Assembly (NCBI GenBank): GCA_937891165.1
Contig: CALAEX010000093.1
Span: forward strand, 1-26,761
Reading direction: 5' to 3'
DNA: 26,761 nucleotides
DNA from: an uncultured Lachnospiraceae bacterium
Lineage (GTDB): Bacteria > Bacillota > Clostridia > Lachnospirales > Lachnospiraceae
The notes beneath the pieces are model-generated. The model did not search any database. It was not told where the DNA came from and saw only the letters and a program-made list of their open reading frames with translations. The position numbers and the translations under genes were made by a program. This document shows, piece by piece, positions 15,662 through 24,158 of the stretch. How positions within the stretch are numbered: position 1 is the first letter of the stretch; the number at the start of each line of letters is the position of its first letter.

Positions 15662-18600
15662 TTATGCTAAAGCAGGTACGTTAAATGACAATAAATTCTT
15701 AGGAGTATTTTCTTCAATCCAACCCTTTTTAGGCTCAGGTAGCTTCTCAATCTTGTCCTTAATCTGTTCTTGAATCAACAAGGTAATAGGTGACTTAGGT
15801 TCCTTATGAAATATCAAAAGCAATAATGCACATACAAACATCACCATCATTACGATTCCATTGATGACAGGAATCCAACTAGTAACCAATGCTGTATTAG
15901 CATAAGAAGTGAATCCCAATACAAGCTCCGCCACACCTAATACAAGAGCTATTGCACTCAGTATGCCATTAATCACTGACAATGCCAGAATAAAATCTCC
16001 ATATTGTGATTTATGCTGAAACATCTTATGTAATTCAATACACGTTGCTACAAAAACAATTCCCATAAATACTACATTTATCAACCGAAATACTATCTCT
16101 ACACATATAAATACTGTGCTAGCTGCATTTTTAACAAAGTTTATTCTCGTTGTACCAGACTCCTTCAACTTTAAGGAATAACGTTTCGAGGATTCCTCTA
16201 CCTGATCCTTAAAATTAAAGGTATCCCCATCATGGAAAGTAACTGCATCCAGATTATCCAGCGTTCCCCCGCCTATCTGAAATCTATAATATGCATTAAT
16301 TCTTTCTACCGGTGTAGCATTTTGATTAAATATAGTATTGACTGTCTCCCATATAAGGAAATTTCGTCCCACTGCAAAAGCTCCACTTAATACAGCAAGT
16401 ATGGATTCTGCTTTTTGCAAGGAAGTAAGCTCCTCCCAACCCATAAAAATATTTGCAAAAGCTGCCATTCCCATCAATAGATTTACACAAGAAAAAAACT
16501 TTGTAAAACCAAAATTAGAAGGATTATATTTCAAAAGTGCAGAAGACATATCACCAGAAGAAATCATAAGCTGCATAAGTGTATCCGCTTGAAAAATAGA
16601 CCATTCCAGAAAAATTTCCTTATCCTCTGTCATAATCTTAGTATAAAGTTCCTCAAGCTCCGCAGGTAGCTTTATTTTACCATTTTTTACCTTGTCATAA
16701 AATTTTCCAAACAGATCCTGCAACATCTTACAATAATTCTTATAATCCTCCTCACCCTTATAAGAATCTACTAAAGTCTTAATCGTATAATTACACAATT
16801 GACCATATAATGCCAACGCATAGGAGGAGTGAAAACTATTCCCATTCTCATCTTTAAGTACTTTACCATTCCAGCTATCCTTAATATCATAGGATTCTGA
16901 GTCTAAAATGCCGAGAAGCTTCACCAAATGAGTAACCTTTGCCGGGTTCACTTCATATGTCATATGTAACATATTTATAGTTTCCACACAGTGATAATAA
17001 AGCCGTTTTGCCCAGTACTGCTGTGCAGTCAGGTTACCCTGTTCCTCATAACTCGTTGTCTTATCTTCCATAAAAGCTTTTAACTTATCTGTAACAGAAA
17101 GATACACATATTTATCAATTATCGCTATGATTTGATGATACTCCGGACTAGCAGACAAAACATCATATTCTTCTTTCTCTGACTCTAAACTGTATGTCAG
17201 ATAAAATCTGCTCTTTGCTAGTGCTTTTTTTTCTTTATCTGAGCCACCATATCCCTCAACAATCTCCTTATTCGTCCTTTCTGCAAGGGAACTAGTAAGC
17301 ATAATTGGTGCAAGCGTTTTAAGAAAATCTACCAAATATCCTTTCTTTTTACCATTTTCACTATCTTCAGCATTTTCTATTTCAAATAATAAATTCTTAT
17401 GAATCCCCTGAATGGATTCATAGCACGCCGCTTTATTCTTTCCAAAAATATCTTCAAACTTTAAGTTATCTTCACTATTGGTGGTTTGTCCTGTATAGTA
17501 ATTTACCAAATCAGTCAAGATACTAGATGTAAGATAACCACAATATTGTTGACCATCCATGGTTATCTTCTTTTTCTCACCTCTTTCTTCCACCTCTACT
17601 GTCATAGTGGGTGGTTCGATGGAAGCAAGCAACTCCAGTGTTAGGGGAGGTTCATTCATTCCTGTTTCTAGACATTTGCACTTCAGCCTTGCCATAATTT
17701 CCGCATTCATGGCGAAATTCTTTCTCTTTGCAAGTAATACTTCATTAATCTTAATGCTTCCCTTTGCTTTATAAGAACCAATAACGGACATATTTTCCAC
17801 CACACTTGCATATTTTCCTAATATCGTTACTGCCCTAATATAAAAAGTATTATCCTTCGACCTAATTTCCTCTAGGAAAGGCATCAATTCCTTCTCTCGT
17901 ATTGCCACTATCCATGATTTTTCGCTAAAAATAACTTGTAGAAAATTTTGGTTCTTTTTCTTAGTTTCATCCGTAGGAACAGTAAGCACCTCTTGTCCAT
18001 TATATCTGATTCCACAAAATGGAACATATTTTCCCTCACTTACCTTCACCGCATCAATACCATATAAGACAATACTTTTCTTTACCTTATTACTATCTTC
18101 ATAAATAATCTCACATTCTCCTTTTAAGGTATCATTCTCTGTGGACACAAAATTGTGTGTAAACTGAATAGCTTCGTAGCTTTTGACATTGTATTCTCCC
18201 TCAGTAATCTCTACATCACAGGTATTATATAGTGCATCAAAGGTCATTGTCATATCTGCAATTTTAAAATCTGAGCAAATAATATTTCCATTTTCATCCT
18301 TCGCACCAATATATGCCTGCATATTCCACTTTGCAACCAAATTGCCTGTAATCTCCTCCGCAGATATAGACATGATTCCCTGTTCCTTGCATGCTTCCTC
18401 TTCCTGAGGGATTGGAATGATTATCTTATCATTAAATTTTAAACCACAATAATAGTATGACTTTCGATTTTTATCAATTCCCATTCCAAATGCAGCATCC
18501 AATACATGTTCTGTATTAGTATTAGAAGTGTATTTTATGGTGTAATGTAACTCTGAGCCTGCCTTCAATTCCCTCATTACGCCATCCTTACACACCTTTA

Positions 18601-18820
18601 CATCTGCCATCAAGCCATGATGTCTCAAAAAAATACTGCATTGTTCTTCCTTAGTTTCATAATAAAACATATCCTTGGAAAAATAATGCTGTACTGGTTC
18701 TCCATCCACATAAAGCATTCCTCCTAACAAAGCATACTCATGTACGAAATTATCCGCCTTGATTTTGAAAGATGGAATAGACAATGTCTTAAAGTTTTTT
18801 TCATGTACTTTCTTAATCAT
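15662..18820 (-). CDS. 1,052-aa protein with beta-rich N-terminus and hydrophobic multi-span C-terminus, unknown
   Basis: Start ATG at 18820 with AAAGGAG upstream, 19 bp after the Hint gene, so co-transcribed. No signal peptide. The first 350 residues are mostly beta, with two similar-looking units (YYYCGLKFNDKIIIPIP; YVPFCGIRYNGQEVLTVP) spaced about 150 residues apart, which suggests a duplicated domain. Residues about 430-770 are helical. The C-terminus carries hydrophobic segments near 776-794, 805-822, 903-930, 943-970 and 981-1004, and ends in a basic soluble tail. Between them lies a short insert (GGGTLDNLDAVTFHDGDTFN). I know of no family with this layout. A pore-forming effector, a secretion component or a membrane receptor would all fit the topology; nothing in the sequence chooses between them. 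Base composition is visibly richer in G+C than in the flanking clusters. Confidence 0.85.
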   Translation of the reverse strand: MIKKVHEKNFKTLSIPSFKIKADNFVHEYALLGGMLYVDGEPVQHYFSKDMFYYETKEEQCSIFLRHHGLMADVKVCKDGVMRELKAGSELHYTIKYTSNTNTEHVLDAAFGMGIDKNRKSYYYCGLKFNDKIIIPIPQEEEACKEQGIMSISAEEITGNLVAKWNMQAYIGAKDENGNIICSDFKIADMTMTFDALYNTCDVEITEGEYNVKSYEAIQFTHNFVSTENDTLKGECEIIYEDSNKVKKSIVLYGIDAVKVSEGKYVPFCGIRYNGQEVLTVPTDETKKKNQNFLQVIFSEKSWIVAIREKELMPFLEEIRSKDNTFYIRAVTILGKYASVVENMSVIGSYKAKGSIKINEVLLAKRKNFAMNAEIMARLKCKCLETGMNEPPLTLELLASIEPPTMTVEVEERGEKKKITMDGQQYCGYLTSSILTDLVNYYTGQTTNSEDNLKFEDIFGKNKAACYESIQGIHKNLLFEIENAEDSENGKKKGYLVDFLKTLAPIMLTSSLAERTNKEIVEGYGGSDKEKKALAKSRFYLTYSLESEKEEYDVLSASPEYHQIIAIIDKYVYLSVTDKLKAFMEDKTTSYEEQGNLTAQQYWAKRLYYHCVETINMLHMTYEVNPAKVTHLVKLLGILDSESYDIKDSWNGKVLKDENGNSFHSSYALALYGQLCNYTIKTLVDSYKGEEDYKNYCKMLQDLFGKFYDKVKNGKIKLPAELEELYTKIMTEDKEIFLEWSIFQADTLMQLMISSGDMSSALLKYNPSNFGFTKFFSCVNLLMGMAAFANIFMGWEELTSLQKAESILAVLSGAFAVGRNFLIWETVNTIFNQNATPVERINAYYRFQIGGGTLDNLDAVTFHDGDTFNFKDQVEESSKRYSLKLKESGTTRINFVKNAASTVFICVEIVFRLINVVFMGIVFVATCIELHKMFQHKSQYGDFILALSVINGILSAIALVLGVAELVLGFTSYANTALVTSWIPVINGIVMMVMFVCALLLLIFHKEPKSPITLLIQEQIKDKIEKLPEPKKGWIEENTPKNLLSFNVPALA

Positions 18821-18839
18821 TTCTTATTTCTCCTTTTGT

Positions 18840-20321
18840 TTATTGATTATCACCATAAATCTCAGAAATCATTTGTTGAAACTGATTGATAGCTATTTTT
18901 CCAAATACTTGCTCAAATATCAACGTATTTTCCCTAAAAAGAGCAATAAATTTATTGATATCCGTCAACTCCATCTTCTGTATATTCTTTAAAATATTAA
19001 CCAACGTGATTTCTGGGTAATTCAATAGCACTAACAATCCATTGGCATAATAGGAATCACTTCCCTCTCTAAAATGCAAGTCATAGCCCGTAAACATCGT
19101 TCCTTCTGGCGGATAAAGTCTGGTAATATGAGTCACCTCCCGTTCCCCTTCTAGAGTAATCACCTTGTCCCCCTCTCGCAGCAGTCCTACTTTATAATGA
19201 GGATTTATTTCATTTGATGTAGTGGGGTCTAAGCTTTTCCATCCCTCTGTAGTCATCACTGCATGCTCTAATGACATAAAAGGCCTTATATCGTTGATTC
19301 CATACAGACATCCCAAACTATGATTGATAATTTTTTCATTCGAGGTCTCCGATACATTCCCTTCTCCGTTACGAATTCGGTCTCCTTCTACAATATCTCT
19401 TATTTTTCTACTATTTCCATCTGCCAGCAAAATCATTGTATCACCTGTAACACAGCCACCTCCACCAGAACAATCAGAATCCGTCTCCCAACTACCGCAA
19501 TTTACATATTGATCTGTATGTACATTTGGAAGATGATTCACCCCCATAGAGCCAAGCCAATTGCACACAGCCTTACCTGTATTATAAGCCTCTTTTGTTA
19601 CCCATCTTTTTTCACGTATCGTAATTACATCATGAATCGGAGTAGCAACCCCTCGCGTTCTATGTTCATAGTAAGAATTACAAACATACTCCGTTCGCAA
19701 ATTCATTGCACTCCATACACTTTGGGCAATTCCATCCTTTAACTTATCTGAAGACTCATAGGAAGAAAAGTAATCTTTATCTGTAAACAGTACCAACTGC
19801 TCTTTACTTACAATTTCTTTCCATCTTTTATAATATTCCTCATATTTTTGCGGAGTATATTTACATACCATTTCAAAGCATAATTTTGGAAATTTAGGAT
19901 ATTGTGCTAACTGTTCACAGACTCCCTGAATAAACTGAGGCTGAGATGTTTCCTCAAAAAAGGAACAAAAAAAGGTATCATCCAATCCAAGACATATTGA
20001 ATTAACAAGCATTTCCAATATATCCTGCCATAAATTTTGATTACCTTTTAATAACTTCCCCACGGAGGAGGCATAATTTATGCCTTTAATCGAATCAATA
20101 GAATTAAAAATGTAATTGCCTGAAACAGATATTGTGTATTCCACAAGCTTTATTGCAACATTTTTCCATTCCTCATTAACCCCCAATACTGCTGGTTCCT
20201 GTGGAAAAAAGGTTTCCCTTGTAGCATCATCACAACCCTTTATAATCTGTAAGATTTTTTCATTTTCAAATACTGTAAAATTACAAACCTTTAGTTTGCT
20301 TACAAATTCAAGTATATTCAT
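18840..20321 (-). CDS. Hint-domain (hedgehog/intein-type autoprocessing) protein
   Basis: 493 aa, start ATG at 20321 with AAAGGA upstream. Residues 1-275 are a helical domain I do not recognise. A Ser/Gly linker (DCSGGGG) leads to a 145-residue Hint domain: block A begins at C290 (CVTGDTMILLADGNSRKIRD), block B has H353 (FMSLEHAVMTTEGWKSL), a further strand carries LREGDKVI, and the closing block is YYANGLLVLLN, ending at N434. Known Hint domains cleave the bond before the first Cys. Here the penultimate His is Leu and the residue after N434 is Tyr, so protein splicing is unlikely; N-terminal self-cleavage before C290 remains possible. A 59-residue helical tail follows. First gene of a two-gene unit. 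Such domains occur in bacterial polymorphic-toxin and secreted proteins, but no toxin domain is recognised here and no signal peptide is visible. Confidence 0.88.
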   Translation of the reverse strand: MNILEFVSKLKVCNFTVFENEKILQIIKGCDDATRETFFPQEPAVLGVNEEWKNVAIKLVEYTISVSGNYIFNSIDSIKGINYASSVGKLLKGNQNLWQDILEMLVNSICLGLDDTFFCSFFEETSQPQFIQGVCEQLAQYPKFPKLCFEMVCKYTPQKYEEYYKRWKEIVSKEQLVLFTDKDYFSSYESSDKLKDGIAQSVWSAMNLRTEYVCNSYYEHRTRGVATPIHDVITIREKRWVTKEAYNTGKAVCNWLGSMGVNHLPNVHTDQYVNCGSWETDSDCSGGGGCVTGDTMILLADGNSRKIRDIVEGDRIRNGEGNVSETSNEKIINHSLGCLYGINDIRPFMSLEHAVMTTEGWKSLDPTTSNEINPHYKVGLLREGDKVITLEGEREVTHITRLYPPEGTMFTGYDLHFREGSDSYYANGLLVLLNYPEITLVNILKNIQKMELTDINKFIALFRENTLIFEQVFGKIAINQFQQMISEIYGDNQ

Positions 20322-20352
20322 ATTTCATTCCTTTTTGTATTTATTTTATTTA

Positions 20353-20394
20353 TATTACAATGTTTTCTTACAAATGTTAATAATAAATGTTAAA
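20353..20394 (-). promoter_or_regulatory. Promoter of the Hint unit with a direct repeat
   Basis: Minus-strand TTAACA (20376-20381), 17-bp spacer, TAATAT (20353-20358). A second TTAACATTT lies 13 bp upstream (20386-20394), making a direct repeat of nine bases that overlaps the -35. This may be a regulator site. The rest of 20395-20510 is A+T-rich with nothing further recognised. Confidence 0.5.
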
Positions 20395-20510
20395 ATATGT
20401 AATATTTAAACAAAAATAAGATAAAATATAAATAATAAAAAGAATTATTAAAAATATACTGTAAATTTCCCAAAACATACAAAACTTATGCTATTTATAA
20501 ATAAAATAAT

Positions 20511-20580
20511 AAAAAGGGGCTATCGGAAAATAAAACTAATATAGACAAAGCTTTCATCTATTTCCCAATAGCACCTTTTA
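20511..20580 (-). terminator. Terminator of the rsmF-to-20652 operon
   Basis: Imperfect inverted repeat of about 20 bp: 20511-20529 (AAAAAGGGGCTATCGGAAA) against 20561-20579, with a loop of about 30 nt, followed on the minus strand by CCCCTTTTTATTATTTTATT. The stem core is GCTAT/ATAGC with flanking GGAAA/TTTCC and AAAAGG/CCTTTT. Confidence 0.7.
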
Positions 20581-20651
20581 TTCTTTTATAACTAACCTAT
20601 TTGATAGCTAATTTCACTAACAAAGTATCTATTTCCTGATAACATCTTTTT

Positions 20652-21239
20652 CTAAATAGTAAATAATTGTATCATCTCCAATACTTCTTCTACCACTTTA
20701 GTATCCAGTTCTCCTGTTTCTTCTCCTCGCAACTTCATTCTATCTTTAATCTGTTTTTCTTCTGTTGCAAGATATACAGAAAAAGATAAGCATCTACTTT
20801 TTAATTCCTTTTTCAAATATTCTTGCATTATTTTTATATTATCTTTTTCTCTAGAAGTATATCCTATGATTTGATGTCCTGTAATATAAATACAATCTAA
20901 ATGCATTACTTTTTCTGATGAAGTAAATACAACATCATATAACACAATATCATGTTCTCTTGCATACGTCTCCAATCGTTGTTTTGTTTCTATTGTGATA
21001 GATTGATAAGGAAAAAGAACGATAACACTCACAAACGATTTTGCCGCAGGAAGCACCATTAAAAATGCAACTACAGTAAAAATATTCGCTGTTTCCATTT
21101 TATTTAGCAAAAGACCTACTACAAAAATAGCAAGACCAATGAAAACCATCAAAATCGTATGCTTTATCGCATCTTTTTTCTTACTTTTTAAATAGCCATA
21201 TACTCCTTTTTCTAACTTTTGTTTCTTTTTTATTTTCAT
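20652..21239 (-). CDS. Two-TM membrane protein with soluble C-terminal domain, unknown
   Basis: 195 aa, start ATG at 21239. Very basic N-terminus (KIKKKQKLEKGVYGYLKSKK), two adjacent membrane segments (about 27-44 and 52-74), then a mixed alpha/beta cytosolic domain. Only a weak ribosome site is visible, and the gene follows the HAD gene by 10 bp, so translational coupling is likely. No catalytic motif recognised; YLATEEKQIKDRMKLRGEET in the last third looks helical. Last gene of the four-gene housekeeping operon. Confidence 0.8.
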   Translation of the reverse strand: MKIKKKQKLEKGVYGYLKSKKKDAIKHTILMVFIGLAIFVVGLLLNKMETANIFTVVAFLMVLPAAKSFVSVIVLFPYQSITIETKQRLETYAREHDIVLYDVVFTSSEKVMHLDCIYITGHQIIGYTSREKDNIKIMQEYLKKELKSRCLSFSVYLATEEKQIKDRMKLRGEETGELDTKVVEEVLEMIQLFTI

Positions 21240-21249
21240 CTTTTATAAC

Positions 21250-21900
21250 CTATGCTTTCAAAATTTCTCTATAATCTACAATATAATAATCTGCCAATGA
21301 CTTTTTTTCTTCTACCATAGTTTTAGAAAAAACATCTTCTACCGCACATACTTGCATTCCTGCTCGTTTTCCTGCCAAAATTCCTTCTGGTACATCTTCA
21401 AATACCAAACACTGTTCTGGTGCTACCAAAAGACATTCTGCTACCAGTAAATAAATATCTGGTGCTGGCTTTCCTTTTGGTACTTCACAAGAAGTATGCA
21501 CCTCATCAAAATATTGTGCAATTTGTAAGCTTTCTAAAACAGCCTTTACCAATTCTACTGAATTACTCGTTGCAATTCCTGTTTTGATACCTCGTTGTTT
21601 CAATTCTTTTAAAAATTCCAATACTCCTGGTTTTAATGGCACCTCATAAACATATTTATACATTGCCATTTCATTCCATGCTTCTTTAATTTCCTCTATG
21701 GAAACAGGAAGCTGAAAGGTTTCTTTAAAATACACTGCAGTTTCTGTAAAACTCATCCCAGAAATTGCTTTTTGCAAATCTTCTGGCACTTCTAATCCAA
21801 ACTGTGCTAGGTACTCTATATCAATTTCTTCCCACATCATCATAGAATCAATCAGTGTACCATCCAAATCAAAAATGACTGCTTTCTTGTTTGTTAACAT
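21250..21900 (-). CDS. HAD-superfamily phosphatase, beta-phosphoglucomutase-like subfamily
   Basis: 216 aa, start ATG at 21900 behind AAGGAG. Motif I FDLDGTLIDS (nucleophile D11, acid D13), motif II GIATSNS, motif III Lys in KGKPAPDIY and motif IV VFEDVPEGI are all present. The helical cap at about 17-85 fits the HAD-IA subfamily. Such enzymes remove phosphate from sugar phosphates or nucleotides, or interconvert beta-glucose-1-phosphate and glucose-6-phosphate. The cap sequence does not let me separate mutase from phosphatase; phosphatase is the safer call. It sits 18 bp after the pseudouridine synthase gene. Confidence 0.9.
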   Translation of the reverse strand: MLTNKKAVIFDLDGTLIDSMMMWEEIDIEYLAQFGLEVPEDLQKAISGMSFTETAVYFKETFQLPVSIEEIKEAWNEMAMYKYVYEVPLKPGVLEFLKELKQRGIKTGIATSNSVELVKAVLESLQIAQYFDEVHTSCEVPKGKPAPDIYLLVAECLLVAPEQCLVFEDVPEGILAGKRAGMQVCAVEDVFSKTMVEEKKSLADYYIVDYREILKA

Positions 21901-21918
21901 AACGAAAACTCCTTATAA

Positions 21919-22686
21919 CTACTTTATATCTTCCTTTAATTTCTGTATTTCTTCTATTGTCAACTTTCTACACTTTCCTAATGGTAGTTTAACATCCAGC
22001 TTTAGGCTACCCATCGAAAGTCGTTTTAAATACGTCACTTCGCATCCTATTTCATGGCACATACGTTTGACTTGATGAAATTTTCCTTCTCGAAGTGTAA
22101 TTTGAACTTCAGAACTTTTTTCTTCTTCCTTGATACTTAATACTTCTAATTTTGCAGGCATTGCCTGATATTCTTTTCCTACTTGAATGCCCTCTGCAAA
22201 GCGTTCTATTGCATCGTCTGGCACAATACCAGAAAGTTTTGCAAAATATACTTTATCTACATGGCGTTTAGGAGAAAGTAATCGGTGTGCTAATTCTCCA
22301 TCATCTGTTAAAAGCAATAGTCCTTCCGTATCTTTATCTAATCTTCCTACAGGAAATAATTCTTTCTTCCCTATAACAAAATCAGAAGTATCTTCCGCTT
22401 CTTGTTCTCGTACTAAGTCTAGTACCGTTTTATCTTTCGTATCTTCTGTTGCAGATACTACTCCTACTGGTTTATGCAACATCAAATATAAAAATTTTTC
22501 TATTACACCAAGTGGCTTTCCGTCCAATAAAATTTCATCTTCAGCTGTTACTTTTTTCTCTCCATTTTTACAAAGTTCTCCATTCACGAAAACTTTCCCT
22601 TTATTTAATACTACTTTTGCCTCTTTCCTTGTTATATTTGCTACTTCAGAAAGAAACTTATCTAATCGCATTTGTTTTTCTGCCAT
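21919..22686 (-). CDS. Pseudouridine synthase, RsuA/RluB/RluE/RluF family
   Basis: 255 aa. Start ATG at 22686 overlaps the stop of the upstream methyltransferase gene (TAATG), with GGAG 9 nt upstream. An upstream in-frame TTG at 22701 is less likely. N-terminal S4 RNA-binding domain (MRLDKFLSEVANITRKEAKV), then the catalytic domain with GRLDKDTEGLLLLTDDG, in which D117 is the nucleophile, and the family's HQVKRMCHEIGCEVTYLKR near the end. It isomerises one uridine in rRNA; whether 16S (RsuA type) or 23S (RluB type) cannot be settled by eye. Coupling to an rRNA methyltransferase suits ribosome maturation. Confidence 0.93.
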   Translation of the reverse strand: MAEKQMRLDKFLSEVANITRKEAKVVLNKGKVFVNGELCKNGEKKVTAEDEILLDGKPLGVIEKFLYLMLHKPVGVVSATEDTKDKTVLDLVREQEAEDTSDFVIGKKELFPVGRLDKDTEGLLLLTDDGELAHRLLSPKRHVDKVYFAKLSGIVPDDAIERFAEGIQVGKEYQAMPAKLEVLSIKEEEKSSEVQITLREGKFHQVKRMCHEIGCEVTYLKRLSMGSLKLDVKLPLGKCRKLTIEEIQKLKEDIK

Positions 22687-24056
22687 TACATCATTCTCCA
22701 ACCTGCCAGATATTTATTTTTTAGTGTCCCTTTTTGTGCTTTTGCCCAACCAAGTGGAAAACCGCCTACGCAAACAAGTACAAACCCATCTTTTACTGGT
22801 GTTTTTGCTGTAATTGTCTCACACTTCAAATATCGAATTACATCCTCATCTTCCATATCCATGTCATAAATAGCATCGTATTCTTCTTTTTTGAGAGCAC
22901 ACGCTAATGCTTGGCTTGGTTCAAAACGATTCTTTTTCATTTCCCCAAGTAATAACCCAGAACGCATCACTCGTAATCCTTTTAAATCTGGAATACCTTC
23001 TGGAAGCAAATATAATCTATCTTCTCTTATTTCTAATCTCTCGACTGGAACTTCTATCTGAAGTCTACCTAAAAACTCTTTTACTTCTTCTGGAAGCTTT
23101 ACTTTATTACAATTTACAATATACTCCCTACGTTCTCGATTGCCTTCTTTTTGTAATAATGCTACAAAATGTCCTTCTCCCATCAACTTATGTGGCCACA
23201 AACGTACCGCATTTGCAATTTCAGGATTTCCATTTTCAATCCAATCAGGTCTTGCTGGTGAAAAACCTTCATATTGTAGTTCTGGTTTTATTACATGCAT
23301 ATCTTTATAATTATCTAAAATATATTGAAGACTTCCTTCATCTTCTTCTGGTGAAAAAGTACAAGTAGAATATACTAACATTCCACCAGGTGCTAGCATC
23401 GGAATTACCGCATCTAAAATTTCTAATTGCAATTTATGATAATATTCTACTCCATACTGCTCCCAATTTTTCATAATCGCAGGGCTTTTCCGAAACATTC
23501 CTTCTCCAGAACATGGAGCATCTACTAAAATTTTATCAAAATATCCTAGAAATCTATCAGTTAATTTTCCTGGTGCTTCACTCAAAATCAACGAATTTCT
23601 CGAACCAAACAATTCTAAATTTTTTAATAATGCTTTTGCTCTAGAATTACTAATATCATTTGATACTAATACCCCTTGTCCCTGTAATTTTGCTGCTAAT
23701 TCTGTGCTTTTTCCTCCTGGTGCTGCACAAATATCTAACACTCTATCCCCTGGACAAACAGGTAACATTTGAGCAGGAGTCATCGCACTTGGCTCTTGAA
23801 TATAATAAAGTCCAGCAAAATAAAAAGGATGTTTTGCTGGTTGCTCATTTAACTGATAATAATATCCATTCGAAGTCCATGGAACGGACTGAATAGAAAA
23901 CGGAGCAATTTGCTCCCACTCTTCTTTTTGAATTTTTAAGGAGTTAAACCTAACTCCTCCATATCGTTCTTCCTCAAAGCCTTGTAAAAAATCTGGAAAT
24001 TCTTCCTTCAATAATTCTTTCATCCGATATTCAAATTTTTCTGGTAATTTAATCAA
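22686..24056 (-). CDS. rsmF: 16S rRNA (cytosine-C5) methyltransferase, RsmF/NOL1-NOP2-Sun family
   Basis: 456 aa from TTG at 24056, chosen because AAAGGAAAG lies upstream and the protein then begins MIKLPEKFEYRMKELL, as family members do. The frame also opens at a TTG at 24098, but that start falls beside the upstream terminator and lacks a ribosome site. The SAM-binding motif is CAAPGGKSTELA (about 110-121). The two catalytic cysteines are C182 (DAPCSGEG) and C232 (STCTF). The C-terminal part after about residue 290 is the RsmF-type PUA-like extension. It methylates cytosine in 16S rRNA in the cytoplasm. First gene of the operon. Confidence 0.93.
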   Translation of the reverse strand: MIKLPEKFEYRMKELLKEEFPDFLQGFEEERYGGVRFNSLKIQKEEWEQIAPFSIQSVPWTSNGYYYQLNEQPAKHPFYFAGLYYIQEPSAMTPAQMLPVCPGDRVLDICAAPGGKSTELAAKLQGQGVLVSNDISNSRAKALLKNLELFGSRNSLILSEAPGKLTDRFLGYFDKILVDAPCSGEGMFRKSPAIMKNWEQYGVEYYHKLQLEILDAVIPMLAPGGMLVYSTCTFSPEEDEGSLQYILDNYKDMHVIKPELQYEGFSPARPDWIENGNPEIANAVRLWPHKLMGEGHFVALLQKEGNRERREYIVNCNKVKLPEEVKEFLGRLQIEVPVERLEIREDRLYLLPEGIPDLKGLRVMRSGLLLGEMKKNRFEPSQALACALKKEEYDAIYDMDMEDEDVIRYLKCETITAKTPVKDGFVLVCVGGFPLGWAKAQKGTLKNKYLAGWRMM

Positions 24057-24096
24057 TGTTTTGGCTTTCCTTTCTTTCCTAAATGCAAATTTTAAC

Positions 24097-24135
24097 AAAA
24101 GGAGGCAATCGTGATTCTATTTCCCGATTGCCCCC
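24097..24135 (-). terminator. Terminator of relQ
   Basis: Eleven-base stem with one mismatch (24125-24135 with 24101-24111) and a 13-nt loop, followed by TTTTG on the minus strand. The short T run makes partial read-through into rsmF possible. Confidence 0.8.
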
Positions 24136-24158
24136 TTTAAATATAAATAGTTATTACT

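Noticed and set aside
18840..20321. Hint segment as a true splicing intein in a host protein
   Set aside because: No recognisable extein continuity across residues 290-434, and the +1 residue is Tyr, not a nucleophile.
22187..22813. 208-codon plus-strand frame opposite the pseudouridine synthase
   Set aside because: Long only by chance; the minus-strand gene has all family motifs, and this frame has none.
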